NCBI GenBank assembly: GCA_023437485.1
Contig: JAEZGB010000132.1
Span: forward strand, 1 to 32,451
Source of the DNA: Bacteroidota bacterium
GTDB taxonomy: Bacteria > Bacteroidota > Bacteroidia > Flavobacteriales > Flavobacteriaceae
Length of the DNA stretch: 32,451 nt
Direction of reading: 5' to 3'
The stretch's first letter is position 1. Every line of letters starts with the position of its first letter. The notes under the pieces were generated by a model. It was not told the origin of the DNA. It saw only the letters and a list, made by a program, of their open reading frames with translations, and ran no database searches. The position numbers were made by a program, and so were the translations under genes. This document shows, one piece after another, positions 15,626-22,559 of this stretch.

Positions 15626-16774
15626 TTATTTTTTGTGGATTAACCGGGTTAACTTGATCGAAAGGTCAGTTAGAATGATCTTGGCATTTCCGTTTCGCTC
15701 AATGTGGTAAATGGCGGTGGAAAGTTCTTCAAAAATCTCTGAAATATTGTTGCCGTTTACAAAGGGCGAGAAATTTTCCAGCCTGAATTTGTCCACTTTG
15801 GGCTCCATATACACCAGGCTGGTCGCCTGATAGTTCAGCAGCAGCGCCTGCCGGAACATATCGATGCAAAAATTCAGGAACTTTTTTTGCGTTTCCCTGC
15901 CCAATGCCGCAATCTTCTCACTCCAGGAAATAAGATCATTGATGGCCGATGCGTTGCCCTTTGCCCTGAAGGCCGCCCTTACCCAAAGCACGAACCACTC
16001 TTCAAACGGAAGCTCTTCACTATCGCCGCGTAAAAGGTGCAATGCCTTGGAATAATTTCCCTGCGATTGCCTCGCAAGGTTCCGTGCGGTTCGAATATCG
16101 GCGCTTTCACGTGAAACCAGAGCCTCGGCCAGGATATCTTCGGCGATTGGGCCAAAGTGGATTACCTGGCATCGAGACCGGATGGTCTGGACGATGTCTT
16201 CTTCGTTTTCAGTAATCAGGATGAATACCGTTTTTTGAGGCGGTTCCTCAATGATCTTGAGCAATTTGTTTGACGCCTCCATATTCATTTTGTCGGCCAT
16301 CCACACAATCATCACTTTGTACCCGCCTTCATATGATTTGAGCGCCATGACGCGGAGAACTTCGGCGGCATCTTCCACCCTGATGAGCCCCTGTTTATTG
16401 GCCACTTCAAGTTGCTGGTACCAGTCAAAAAGGCTTCCGTGCGGGTTATTGAGCACAAATTCCCGCCAGTCAACTATGAAATCGGCGCTCTTGGGCCTGG
16501 TTTTAACTTCCTCGGTTGAAACCGTCGGGTATACAAAATGCAGGTCAGGATGGGAAAGCGCGCTGAATTTTAGGTTACAGGCTTCATTTCCACCCGAATT
16601 CTCACTTCCCAAATTGCCACAAAGAATGTACTGCGCATAGGCGATCGCCATCGGTAACATTCCTGAACCTTCGGGACCTACAAAGAGTTGCGCATGGGCA
16701 ATACGGCCCGATGTGGCGCTTTGCCTGAGGTGGCTTTTGATGAATTCCTGACCTGGGATATCGTAAAATTGCAT
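15626..16774 (-). CDS. holB: DNA polymerase III clamp-loader subunit delta prime
   Basis: An AAA+ clamp-loader subunit that helps load the sliding clamp during replication. From ATG at 16772-16774 (MQFYDIPGQEFIK) it has 382 residues. The opening matches the delta-prime/DnaX start (GQE-x-IK-x-L, then GRIAHAQLFVGPEGSGMLPMAIAYA). The P-loop is degenerate: GPEGSGM has no Lys, as usual for the non-hydrolysing delta-prime subunit. KVMIVWMADKMNMEASNKLLKIIEEPP and the SRC motif in RSRCQVIHF are diagnostic. Residues such as Cys58 and Cys72 remain, but the four-Cys zinc module is not complete. The ORF opens 8 codons earlier, but the family start and a TATATTTG element support this ATG. It is divergent from pgk. 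Confidence 0.93.
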   Translation of the reverse strand: MQFYDIPGQEFIKSHLRQSATSGRIAHAQLFVGPEGSGMLPMAIAYAQYILCGNLGSENSGGNEACNLKFSALSHPDLHFVYPTVSTEEVKTRPKSADFIVDWREFVLNNPHGSLFDWYQQLEVANKQGLIRVEDAAEVLRVMALKSYEGGYKVMIVWMADKMNMEASNKLLKIIEEPPQKTVFILITENEEDIVQTIRSRCQVIHFGPIAEDILAEALVSRESADIRTARNLARQSQGNYSKALHLLRGDSEELPFEEWFVLWVRAAFRAKGNASAINDLISWSEKIAALGRETQKKFLNFCIDMFRQALLLNYQATSLVYMEPKVDKFRLENFSPFVNGNNISEIFEELSTAIYHIERNGNAKIILTDLSIKLTRLIHKK

Positions 16775-16778
16775 AGGG

Positions 16779-16786
16779 CAAATATA
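16779..16786 (-). promoter_or_regulatory. Candidate -7 element of holB, possibly leaderless
   Basis: On the minus strand TATATTTG (16786-16779) matches TAnnTTTG exactly and ends only 4 bases before the holB ATG. If used, transcription would begin at or next to the start codon. Confidence 0.45.
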
Positions 16787-16816
16787 GCGATTCCGCAAGG
16801 CGTTGGATACGGTTAT

Positions 16817-16866
16817 CCCGTCGAAGGGCTACCGGCAACCGGCTTTAGCCTTATTACGGGTTTTTT
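16817..16866 (+). terminator. Nested hairpin with T tract upstream of the pgk promoter
   Basis: The inner stem is GGCTACCGG (16827-16835) with CCGG and TAGCC (16839-16842, 16846-16850). It is enclosed by CCCGT (16817-16821) pairing with ACGGG (16856-16860), and six T residues follow at 16861-16866. It is terminator-like on the plus strand, although no plus-strand gene lies upstream. It could block antisense transcription from the holB region, or attenuate a longer pgk transcript. Confidence 0.45.
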
Positions 16867-16882
16867 CCAGCCGGAAATTATC

Positions 16883-16890
16883 TAAATTTG
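16883..16890 (+). promoter_or_regulatory. Candidate -7 element of pgk
   Basis: TAAATTTG matches TAnnTTTG exactly and ends 22 bases before the pgk ATG. The -33 region is T-rich without a clean TTG. Confidence 0.5.
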
Positions 16891-16912
16891 CGAATCCCGT
16901 AAAAACTTCGTC

Positions 16913-18100
16913 ATGAAAAAACTTCAAGATTTTGATTATTCAGGAAAGAAAGCATTGGTGCGAGTGGACTTCAATGTTCCGCTGGACGGCAATTTCAAGG
17001 TAACTGATGCGACCCGGATCGAGGCCGCCGTACCCACCATCAAATACATCCTGGACAATGGCGGAAGTGTCATCTTAATGTCGCATCTGGGCCGGCCAAA
17101 GGGAAAACAGGAAAAATATTCGCTTAAGCATATTTTGCCCGATGTTTCCAAAATACTGGGAAATGAAGTGAAATTTGCCGACGACAGCCGGGGCACTGCT
17201 GCTGCCAATGCCGCGCGCAACCTCAAACCGGGCGAGGTGCTGATGCTGGAAAATTTGCGTTTTTACGCTGAAGAGGAAGCCGGTGACCGGGAATTTGCCA
17301 AAGAGTTGGCTTCGCTGGGCGACATTTATGTAAACGACGCCTTTGGGACCGCGCACCGCGCACATGCCTCTACGGCCATCATTGCCGAATATTTTCCCGA
17401 CGCAAAGACTTTCGGGTTGTTGTTGGCAAAGGAAATCGAAAGCCTCGAACGCGTGCTCAACAGTAGCGTAAAGCCTGTGACGGCGATCCTTGGCGGGTCA
17501 AAAATTTCGACCAAAATTACCGTGATTGAAAACATTCTGGACAAAATTGACCACATGATCATAGGCGGCGGAATGACTTTCACTTTTGTAAAAGCAATGG
17601 GCGGCCAAATTGGCAATTCCATTTGCGAGGACGATAAAATGGAACTCGCGCTCGAGATTTTATCCAAAGCGGCCGAAAAAAATGTTCGGATCCATTTGCC
17701 CGTCGATATTGTCGCGGCCGATAAATTTGACAATTCGGCACAAACTCAAATTGTGGACGTAAGGAAAATTCCCGACGGATGGCAAGGGCTTGACGCGGGG
17801 CCTGAATCGCTCAGGAATTTTGATCAGATCATTGCCAGCTCCAAAACCATTTTGTGGAACGGCCCGCTTGGCGTGTTTGAAATGGAAAATTTTGCCCATG
17901 GAACAATCGAACTCGGTAAGTCCATTGCCCGCGCGACAGGCAACGGTGCGTTTTCACTTGTGGGAGGCGGAGATTCGGTTGCGGCGGTCAAGCAGTTTGG
18001 GCTGGAAGATCAAATGAGTTATGTGTCAACCGGCGGAGGCGCCATGCTTGAAATGCTCGAGGGAAAAACGCTGCCCGGGATTGCAGCGATTGCGGGGTAA
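16913..18100 (+). CDS. pgk: Phosphoglycerate kinase
   Basis: Transfers a phosphate from 1,3-bisphosphoglycerate to ADP in glycolysis; cytosolic. The 395-residue length is standard. Signatures in order are ALVRVDFNVPLDG near the N-terminus, SVILMSHLGRPKG (substrate-binding Arg and His), MLENLRFY, FGTAHRAHAST, ILGGSKISTKI, the nucleotide-binding WNGPLGVFEMENFAHGT, GGGDSVAAV and STGGGAMLEMLEGK at the C-terminus. Start ATG at 16913 follows a -7 element and has no competing start. It is divergent from holB and appears monocistronic; no convincing terminator is seen right after the stop. Confidence 0.98.
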   Translation: MKKLQDFDYSGKKALVRVDFNVPLDGNFKVTDATRIEAAVPTIKYILDNGGSVILMSHLGRPKGKQEKYSLKHILPDVSKILGNEVKFADDSRGTAAANAARNLKPGEVLMLENLRFYAEEEAGDREFAKELASLGDIYVNDAFGTAHRAHASTAIIAEYFPDAKTFGLLLAKEIESLERVLNSSVKPVTAILGGSKISTKITVIENILDKIDHMIIGGGMTFTFVKAMGGQIGNSICEDDKMELALEILSKAAEKNVRIHLPVDIVAADKFDNSAQTQIVDVRKIPDGWQGLDAGPESLRNFDQIIASSKTILWNGPLGVFEMENFAHGTIELGKSIARATGNGAFSLVGGGDSVAAVKQFGLEDQMSYVSTGGGAMLEMLEGKTLPGIAAIAG

Positions 18101-18169
18101 TTATGGGTTTTGGGCAATAATAACGAAATTTTAAGGTTATAAAATTATAATCTTTTGTTACAGAATTAT

Positions 18170-18217
18170 TATGTTTGCAAAACACAATACTTTGATTTGT
18201 AAGGTTTTGTGTGCAAA
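18170..18217 (+). promoter_or_regulatory. Candidate mltD promoter with an overlapping inverted repeat
   Basis: TATGTTTG at 18170-18177 matches TAnnTTTG. Its last bases form part of an imperfect inverted repeat: TTTGC (18174-18178) and ACACAA (18182-18187) against TTGTGT and GCAAA (18207-18217). This could be an operator or a leader hairpin. A TTG at 18155-18157 is too close to serve as a standard -33 element. Confidence 0.35.
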
Positions 18218-18245
18218 TCTGCAGTAAATTAACCCGTAATAAAGC

Positions 18246-18278
18246 CGCGTAACGCTCCCCAAGTCAGCAACTTACGCG
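18246..18278 (+). promoter_or_regulatory. Hairpin in the leader of the transglycosylase gene
   Basis: CGCGTAA (18246-18252) pairs with TTACGCG (18272-18278) around a 19-base loop, ending 18 bases before the ATG. No known riboswitch is recognised. It lacks a T tract, so it is not a simple terminator. Confidence 0.35.
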
Positions 18279-18296
18279 CCTGATAAAAACGACGAC

Positions 18297-20273
18297 ATGA
18301 CAGTAAAGCATGCCTCCCTCGCCCTGATTTCCTTTTGCACGATCGGACTCTCGGCTCAGGAAACCACCTCCAACCTACCCGCAACCCCTGAAGTTAAACT
18401 TTCCTATCTGGATTCAATCAAGGCGACCTTCGTTCACGATGCGATGGCCTCCTGCGTTGACAGTTTGTGGCTCAAGGAGTTGACCAGCCTGGACCTTTAC
18501 GATAACCTTAGCGATGACATTCGCAAAATCAATCTGGATGACAAGGTCGATTATGAACTGTCAACTGAACTTTTAAAGGAAAGGCTGGCAAAATTGGATG
18601 CCAAATCGCCTTTTAATATTGAATACAATCCGGGACTGGAAAACATCATCAAGTCCTTCCTTAAAAACCGCAAGCGTTCCTATGAGCGCCTGATGGCCAT
18701 CAGCGAATACTATTTCCCGATGTTTGAAGAAGCGCTGGCCAGGCAAAATGTGCCTTTGGAAATCAAGTACCTCGCCATTGTGGAATCGGCCCTGAATCCT
18801 AAAGCGGTTTCGCGCATGGGCGCCACGGGACTTTGGCAGTTTATGTACCAAACGGGAAAGCAGTACAACCTGCATATAGATTCGTATGTGGATGAGCGCA
18901 GTGACCCTTTAAAGTCAAGCGCGGCCGCGGCCCAGTATATGAGCAATATGTACAAGATTTTTGGCGATTGGGACCTGGTCCTGGCGTCGTACAACTCTGG
19001 CCCTGGAAATGTTGCCAAGGCGATCCGCCGGTCTGGAGGCCAACAAAATTATTGGAACATCCGCAAGTACCTGCCAAAAGAAACCGCGGGTTATGTGCCG
19101 GCGTTCCTGGCCACGATGTACATTTACGAATATCACAAGGAGCACGGGATTGTTCCTGACAGGGCTTTGGTAAAGCATTTTGAAACTGATACCATCATGA
19201 TTAAGCGGCAGTTGTCCTTCAAGCAATTGTCAGATTTGCTCGATATTCCGGTTGCGCAAATTGAGATGATGAACCCCTCCTACAAACTCAAAGTTGTTCC
19301 CAACTATCGGGACAAAATGCACTATTTGCGCTTGCCACAGGAAAAGGTTGCGCTGTTCTCGGCCAATGAAGACAAAGTTTACGCCTATGCTGCCTATCAG
19401 GAATCCCTTCGTGAAAAGCCATATACCTCACAACAGGCTTATGCCTCTCGCGATACCGGCGGCTCAGACCGGATCAATGTTAGCAGGACCCGCTATTACA
19501 AAGTCAAACGCGGTGACAACTTGAGCACGATCGCTTCCCGTCACGGGGTATCGCTTGCGCAGCTCAAAAAATGGAACGGCCTAAAGTCAAATATGGTAAA
19601 TGCCGGCCGCAGCCTTAAAATCATGACCACTGAATCAGTTGCCGTCAAAGCCAAAAAAGAGGTCAAGCCGGTACAGCAGCCAAAGGAAACCGAAGTTGCC
19701 GTTGCCGACAACACACCTGAAACCGCGGTGGCCGACACGCCTGCAACCCATACCGTCCAGGCGGGCGAAAATCTTACCGGCATTGCCCGCAAGTACGATG
19801 TAACGGTGGCCGATCTCAAGGAGTGGAACAATTTTGAAGACAATTCCATCAAGGTGGGTACCAAATTAATTGTTGCGCCTACTGAAGAGGCCGTTGCTGA
19901 AGCCGAGGTTGAAAAACCTGAACTGCGCAACATTGAATATACGGTTCGCAAAGGTGACTTTTTGGGCATCATCGCGCGCAAACACAACGTGACTCTTGAA
20001 GACCTCAGGGAATGGAACAATCTTCCCGACAATAACATTCTTGTGGGAACCAAACTCATCGTTGGCAAAGTTGAAGCCGGAGCGGCCGTTGCCGAAAAAC
20101 AGGCCAAGGCGTCAAAAGCTTCAGCCGCGCATGAATACCTTGTACGCAAAGGCGATTCGCTCTTCAGCATCGCCAAAAAATATCCCGGGATCACTGTTTC
20201 CGATATCAAAAAATGGAATGGTATCCGCAGTGAAAACATCAAACCCGGAATGAAACTCAAAATCAACGGATAA
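18297..20273 (+). CDS. MltD-like membrane-bound lytic murein transglycosylase with four LysM repeats
   Basis: A 658-residue envelope enzyme that cleaves peptidoglycan glycan strands. The N-terminus (MTVKHASLALISFCTIGLSA-QE) reads as a Sec signal peptide. The SLT domain spans about 130-270: the catalytic Glu163 lies in IKYLAIVESALNP, then MGATGLWQFMYQTGKQYNL, YMSNMYKIFGDWDLVLASYNSGPGNV and ETAGYVPAFLATMYI. Four LysM modules follow at about 399-442, 484-526, 547-589 and 613-657. Each starts Y/H-x-V-x-x-G-D/E-x-L and ends in G-x-x-L-x-I/V. Proteobacterial MltD typically has two to three LysM repeats. Ala/Glu/Val-rich linkers separate the modules. Its leader is unusually long for this window, and a strong hairpin terminator starts 18 bases after the stop. 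Confidence 0.95.
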   Translation: MTVKHASLALISFCTIGLSAQETTSNLPATPEVKLSYLDSIKATFVHDAMASCVDSLWLKELTSLDLYDNLSDDIRKINLDDKVDYELSTELLKERLAKLDAKSPFNIEYNPGLENIIKSFLKNRKRSYERLMAISEYYFPMFEEALARQNVPLEIKYLAIVESALNPKAVSRMGATGLWQFMYQTGKQYNLHIDSYVDERSDPLKSSAAAAQYMSNMYKIFGDWDLVLASYNSGPGNVAKAIRRSGGQQNYWNIRKYLPKETAGYVPAFLATMYIYEYHKEHGIVPDRALVKHFETDTIMIKRQLSFKQLSDLLDIPVAQIEMMNPSYKLKVVPNYRDKMHYLRLPQEKVALFSANEDKVYAYAAYQESLREKPYTSQQAYASRDTGGSDRINVSRTRYYKVKRGDNLSTIASRHGVSLAQLKKWNGLKSNMVNAGRSLKIMTTESVAVKAKKEVKPVQQPKETEVAVADNTPETAVADTPATHTVQAGENLTGIARKYDVTVADLKEWNNFEDNSIKVGTKLIVAPTEEAVAEAEVEKPELRNIEYTVRKGDFLGIIARKHNVTLEDLREWNNLPDNNILVGTKLIVGKVEAGAAVAEKQAKASKASAAHEYLVRKGDSLFSIAKKYPGITVSDIKKWNGIRSENIKPGMKLKING

Positions 20274-20291
20274 TCCTGAACATAGATTTTT

Positions 20292-20339
20292 AAGGGCTTT
20301 TTTCATAACTTCGGTTTATGAATAAAGCCCTTTTTTTTT
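20292..20339 (+). terminator. Strong terminator hairpin overlapping the DUF4837 start codon
   Basis: The arms 20292-20308 and 20316-20332 pair over 17 positions with one T-T mismatch. The loop can form a C(TTCG)G cap, and a run of T residues continues to 20339. By form it is an excellent intrinsic terminator for the transglycosylase gene. The ATG of the next gene, at 20318-20320, lies inside the 3' arm, and the T tract encodes its Phe codons. Confidence 0.75.
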
Positions 20340-21283
20340 GCCTGGTCTCACTGCTCGCGCTATCCTGCGAGCGTGGAAATGAAAGGCACAGGGCCCTTTC
20401 ATCGGGAAGGATCAACCACATATCAGTAATTGTCGATGATCTTTTGTGGAGCGGCGAGGTTGGCGACACCCTTCGGACCAAATTTGCCTCGCCGGTTACG
20501 GGACTTCCCCAGGAGGAGCCGCTGTTTACCATCAATCAATACCCGCTTAAACTTCTTGAAGGCTTTGCAACCAATACGCGGAACATTATCGTGATCAAAA
20601 CCGGCGAGACCCGTTATGAGGTGCGCTCCAAAAAGCTCGGTTCACCGCAAAACATCATTCGGATATCGGGACGGAATATTCCTGAACTGCTTTCCATCAT
20701 TGAAAAAAAAGCGCCGGAGATTGTGTCACTGATGAAGCAGACTGAAATTGAGCAGGCGCAAAAAACGATGGATTCGGCGTTGCATGATCCGGCGGTAATC
20801 CAGTCCAGGTTCGGCGTTGATCTCAACGTGCCTACCTCCTACCGCGTGGTCCGAGAGGGAAAGGATTTTTTATGGCTCAAACGCGAAATCATCAGCGGCA
20901 ATATGAGCGTAATAATCTACCAACTTCCGGCGGGCGCCATAGTTCCCAACGGTGATTTGGTAAACAGCCTGATTAAAACAAGGGACTCCATCGGGGCCTC
21001 CTATATCCACGGAACGGTTCCCGACAGCCCGATGATTACCGAAGGCGCTTATGCCCCGTACGTTCGCGAAGTTGAGATAGCGGGCCGCAGCGCTGTCGAG
21101 GCCAAAGGCACCTGGGAACTCAAAAATGATTTTATGTCAGGTCCATTCATTACCTATGCCATCCAAGATCCGGACGCTGGCCGTACCCTTGTACTGGAGG
21201 GGTTTTGCTATGCGCCGTCAAAGGAAAAGCGCGACCTGATGCATGAACTTGAGGCCATCATCAAAACGATAAATTTCAGGTAA
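20318..21283 (+). CDS. DUF4837 family lipoprotein
   Basis: A 321-residue predicted lipoprotein. The N-terminus MNKALFFCLVSLLALSC ends in a lipobox-like LALSC with Cys17 as the lipidation site. The mature part begins with charged residues and then SGRINHISVIVDDLLWSGEVGDTLRTKFASPVTGLPQEEPLF, which matches the DUF4837 family of Bacteroidetes; their function is unknown. A central amphipathic helix (IEKKAPEIVSLMKQTEIEQAQKTM) and a beta-rich C-terminal half follow. The start codon is embedded in the upstream terminator hairpin. The signal peptide requires this start and no alternative exists downstream. The stop overlaps the next ATG by one base (TAATG), indicating translational coupling with the acetyltransferase gene. 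Confidence 0.88.
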   Translation: MNKALFFCLVSLLALSCERGNERHRALSSGRINHISVIVDDLLWSGEVGDTLRTKFASPVTGLPQEEPLFTINQYPLKLLEGFATNTRNIIVIKTGETRYEVRSKKLGSPQNIIRISGRNIPELLSIIEKKAPEIVSLMKQTEIEQAQKTMDSALHDPAVIQSRFGVDLNVPTSYRVVREGKDFLWLKREIISGNMSVIIYQLPAGAIVPNGDLVNSLIKTRDSIGASYIHGTVPDSPMITEGAYAPYVREVEIAGRSAVEAKGTWELKNDFMSGPFITYAIQDPDAGRTLVLEGFCYAPSKEKRDLMHELEAIIKTINFR

Positions 21284-21732
21284 TGTCCCTAAAATGGAAA
21301 ATAAGCGCATTTGACGAGCTTTCGGCACACGAGGTGTATTTGATGCTTCGGTTGCGGTCAGAAGTGTTTGTGGTGGAACAGGATTGCGTTTATCAGGATA
21401 TTGACGGCAAGGACCAGAACGCAAATCATCTTCTCGGCAAATTCAATGGTGATTTAGTCGCGTATGCAAGACTGTTTGCACCGGGCGATTATTTCAGCCG
21501 CGCTTCCATCGGCAGGGTGGTTATCGCGCGTGAATTTCGCGACCGCAAATGGGGCCATGACCTGATGCGAATGGCCATAACCGGAATTCACCGCCAGTTT
21601 GACGCGGTCGAAATTGAGATTTCGGCGCAACTCTACCTGAAAAAGTTTTATGAGTTCCACGGATTTGCGGTAGTCGGTACGGCGTATTTGGAAGATGACA
21701 TTCCGCACATTCGGATGATTCGCCTTGGTTGA
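21283..21732 (+). CDS. ElaA-like GNAT N-acetyltransferase
   Basis: A 149-residue cytosolic protein of the GNAT superfamily, ElaA branch. The opening WKISAFDELSAHEVYLMLRLRSEVFVVEQDCVYQDIDGKDQ is highly typical. ARLFAPGDYFSRASIGRVVIAREFRDRKWGHDLM holds the acetyl-CoA pyrophosphate-binding region (R-x-x-K/G-x-G-x-x-L type), and QLYLKKFYEFHGFAVVGTAYLEDDIPHIRM is the C-terminal signature. Substrates of ElaA proteins are not well established. The ATG overlaps the stop of the DUF4837 gene by one base. It is convergent with the OmpA-domain gene, only 11 bases apart, without a visible terminator. Confidence 0.92.
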   Translation: MSLKWKISAFDELSAHEVYLMLRLRSEVFVVEQDCVYQDIDGKDQNANHLLGKFNGDLVAYARLFAPGDYFSRASIGRVVIAREFRDRKWGHDLMRMAITGIHRQFDAVEIEISAQLYLKKFYEFHGFAVVGTAYLEDDIPHIRMIRLG

Positions 21733-21743
21733 TTGGGCAAAAG

Positions 21744-22559
21744 TCAGATTTTGGTAATCACAAGCTCAACCCTGCGGTCGTACTCGGCACCTTTGCCAAG
21801 CGGAACAGTGTTTCCATATCCTTTGAAGGTCATTCGATTTTTGTTAATCTTCTTAAAGATCAAATATTTGTAAACTGATTGCGCGCGGTTTTGGGAAAGC
21901 TGACGTTTCCTGGTTTCGCGGTCAATTGCCTCTTTTTGGTACGGTGGCGTGCAACAAACATGGCCCTGAACCTCAAAGTGAAGGTTTTTGTACTTCATGA
22001 GTTGTCTTGCGATGCCGTCCAGTTGAGTCTTGGCCTTAAAGGTAAGTTTGCTGCTTCCGCGTTCAAACAAGAGGTTTTCCAGGTAAATATGATCGCCAAC
22101 CACGTGTTTTTTCTGTACCGAGGTAAAAAACCCCGGAATTTCAATCTTTGGCAATTCCCGAAGGTTGAGCACCACATCTACCCTGCGGTTTTTGGATCGT
22201 TTTTCCGGCAGGTTTTCAATGACGTCATCATCGATCAGTATTCGTCCCTTGCCCTCAATGGTTACAATGATCTTGTTGCGGATGCCGTTGCTGAGCAGCG
22301 CTTCTCGGATGGTATTGGCGCGGTTGGCAGACAGTTTGTAATTGTAAGCCTCCTTGCCGATGTCGTCGGTATAACCAAAGATTTCCACTGATTCAATGCG
22401 TGTGGAATCAGTCGATTTGATAAAATTCACCACCGCCTCTTCCTGTTTGGGATCAAGCGAATATTTGTCAAACTCAAAATATACTGATTGTACCACTTCT
22501 TCCTGGGCGTTCATCCAGCCAAAGAAAAACAGCGGCAGCAACCTCAAAAAGTAGCTCAC
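21744..22559 (-). CDS. Periplasmic protein with two OmpA-like domains
   Basis: A 271-residue envelope protein starting at GTG. A signal peptide is evident (FLRLLPLFFFGWMNA-QE). Two OmpA C-terminal peptidoglycan-binding modules follow. The first (about 24-132) has SVYFEFDKYSLDP, GYTDDIG, LSANRANTIREALLSNG and KNRRVDVVL. The second (about 158-270) has NLLFERGSSKLTF, VQGHVCCTPPYQ, LSQNRAQSVYKYLI and YDRRVELVI. There is no beta-barrel, so it is a periplasmic wall-binding protein rather than a porin. The start GTG overlaps the ctpA stop (GTGA, 4 bases), implying coupled translation in an rnpA-ctpA-OmpA operon. The exact role is unknown. Confidence 0.88.
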   Translation of the reverse strand: MSYFLRLLPLFFFGWMNAQEEVVQSVYFEFDKYSLDPKQEEAVVNFIKSTDSTRIESVEIFGYTDDIGKEAYNYKLSANRANTIREALLSNGIRNKIIVTIEGKGRILIDDDVIENLPEKRSKNRRVDVVLNLRELPKIEIPGFFTSVQKKHVVGDHIYLENLLFERGSSKLTFKAKTQLDGIARQLMKYKNLHFEVQGHVCCTPPYQKEAIDRETRKRQLSQNRAQSVYKYLIFKKINKNRMTFKGYGNTVPLGKGAEYDRRVELVITKI

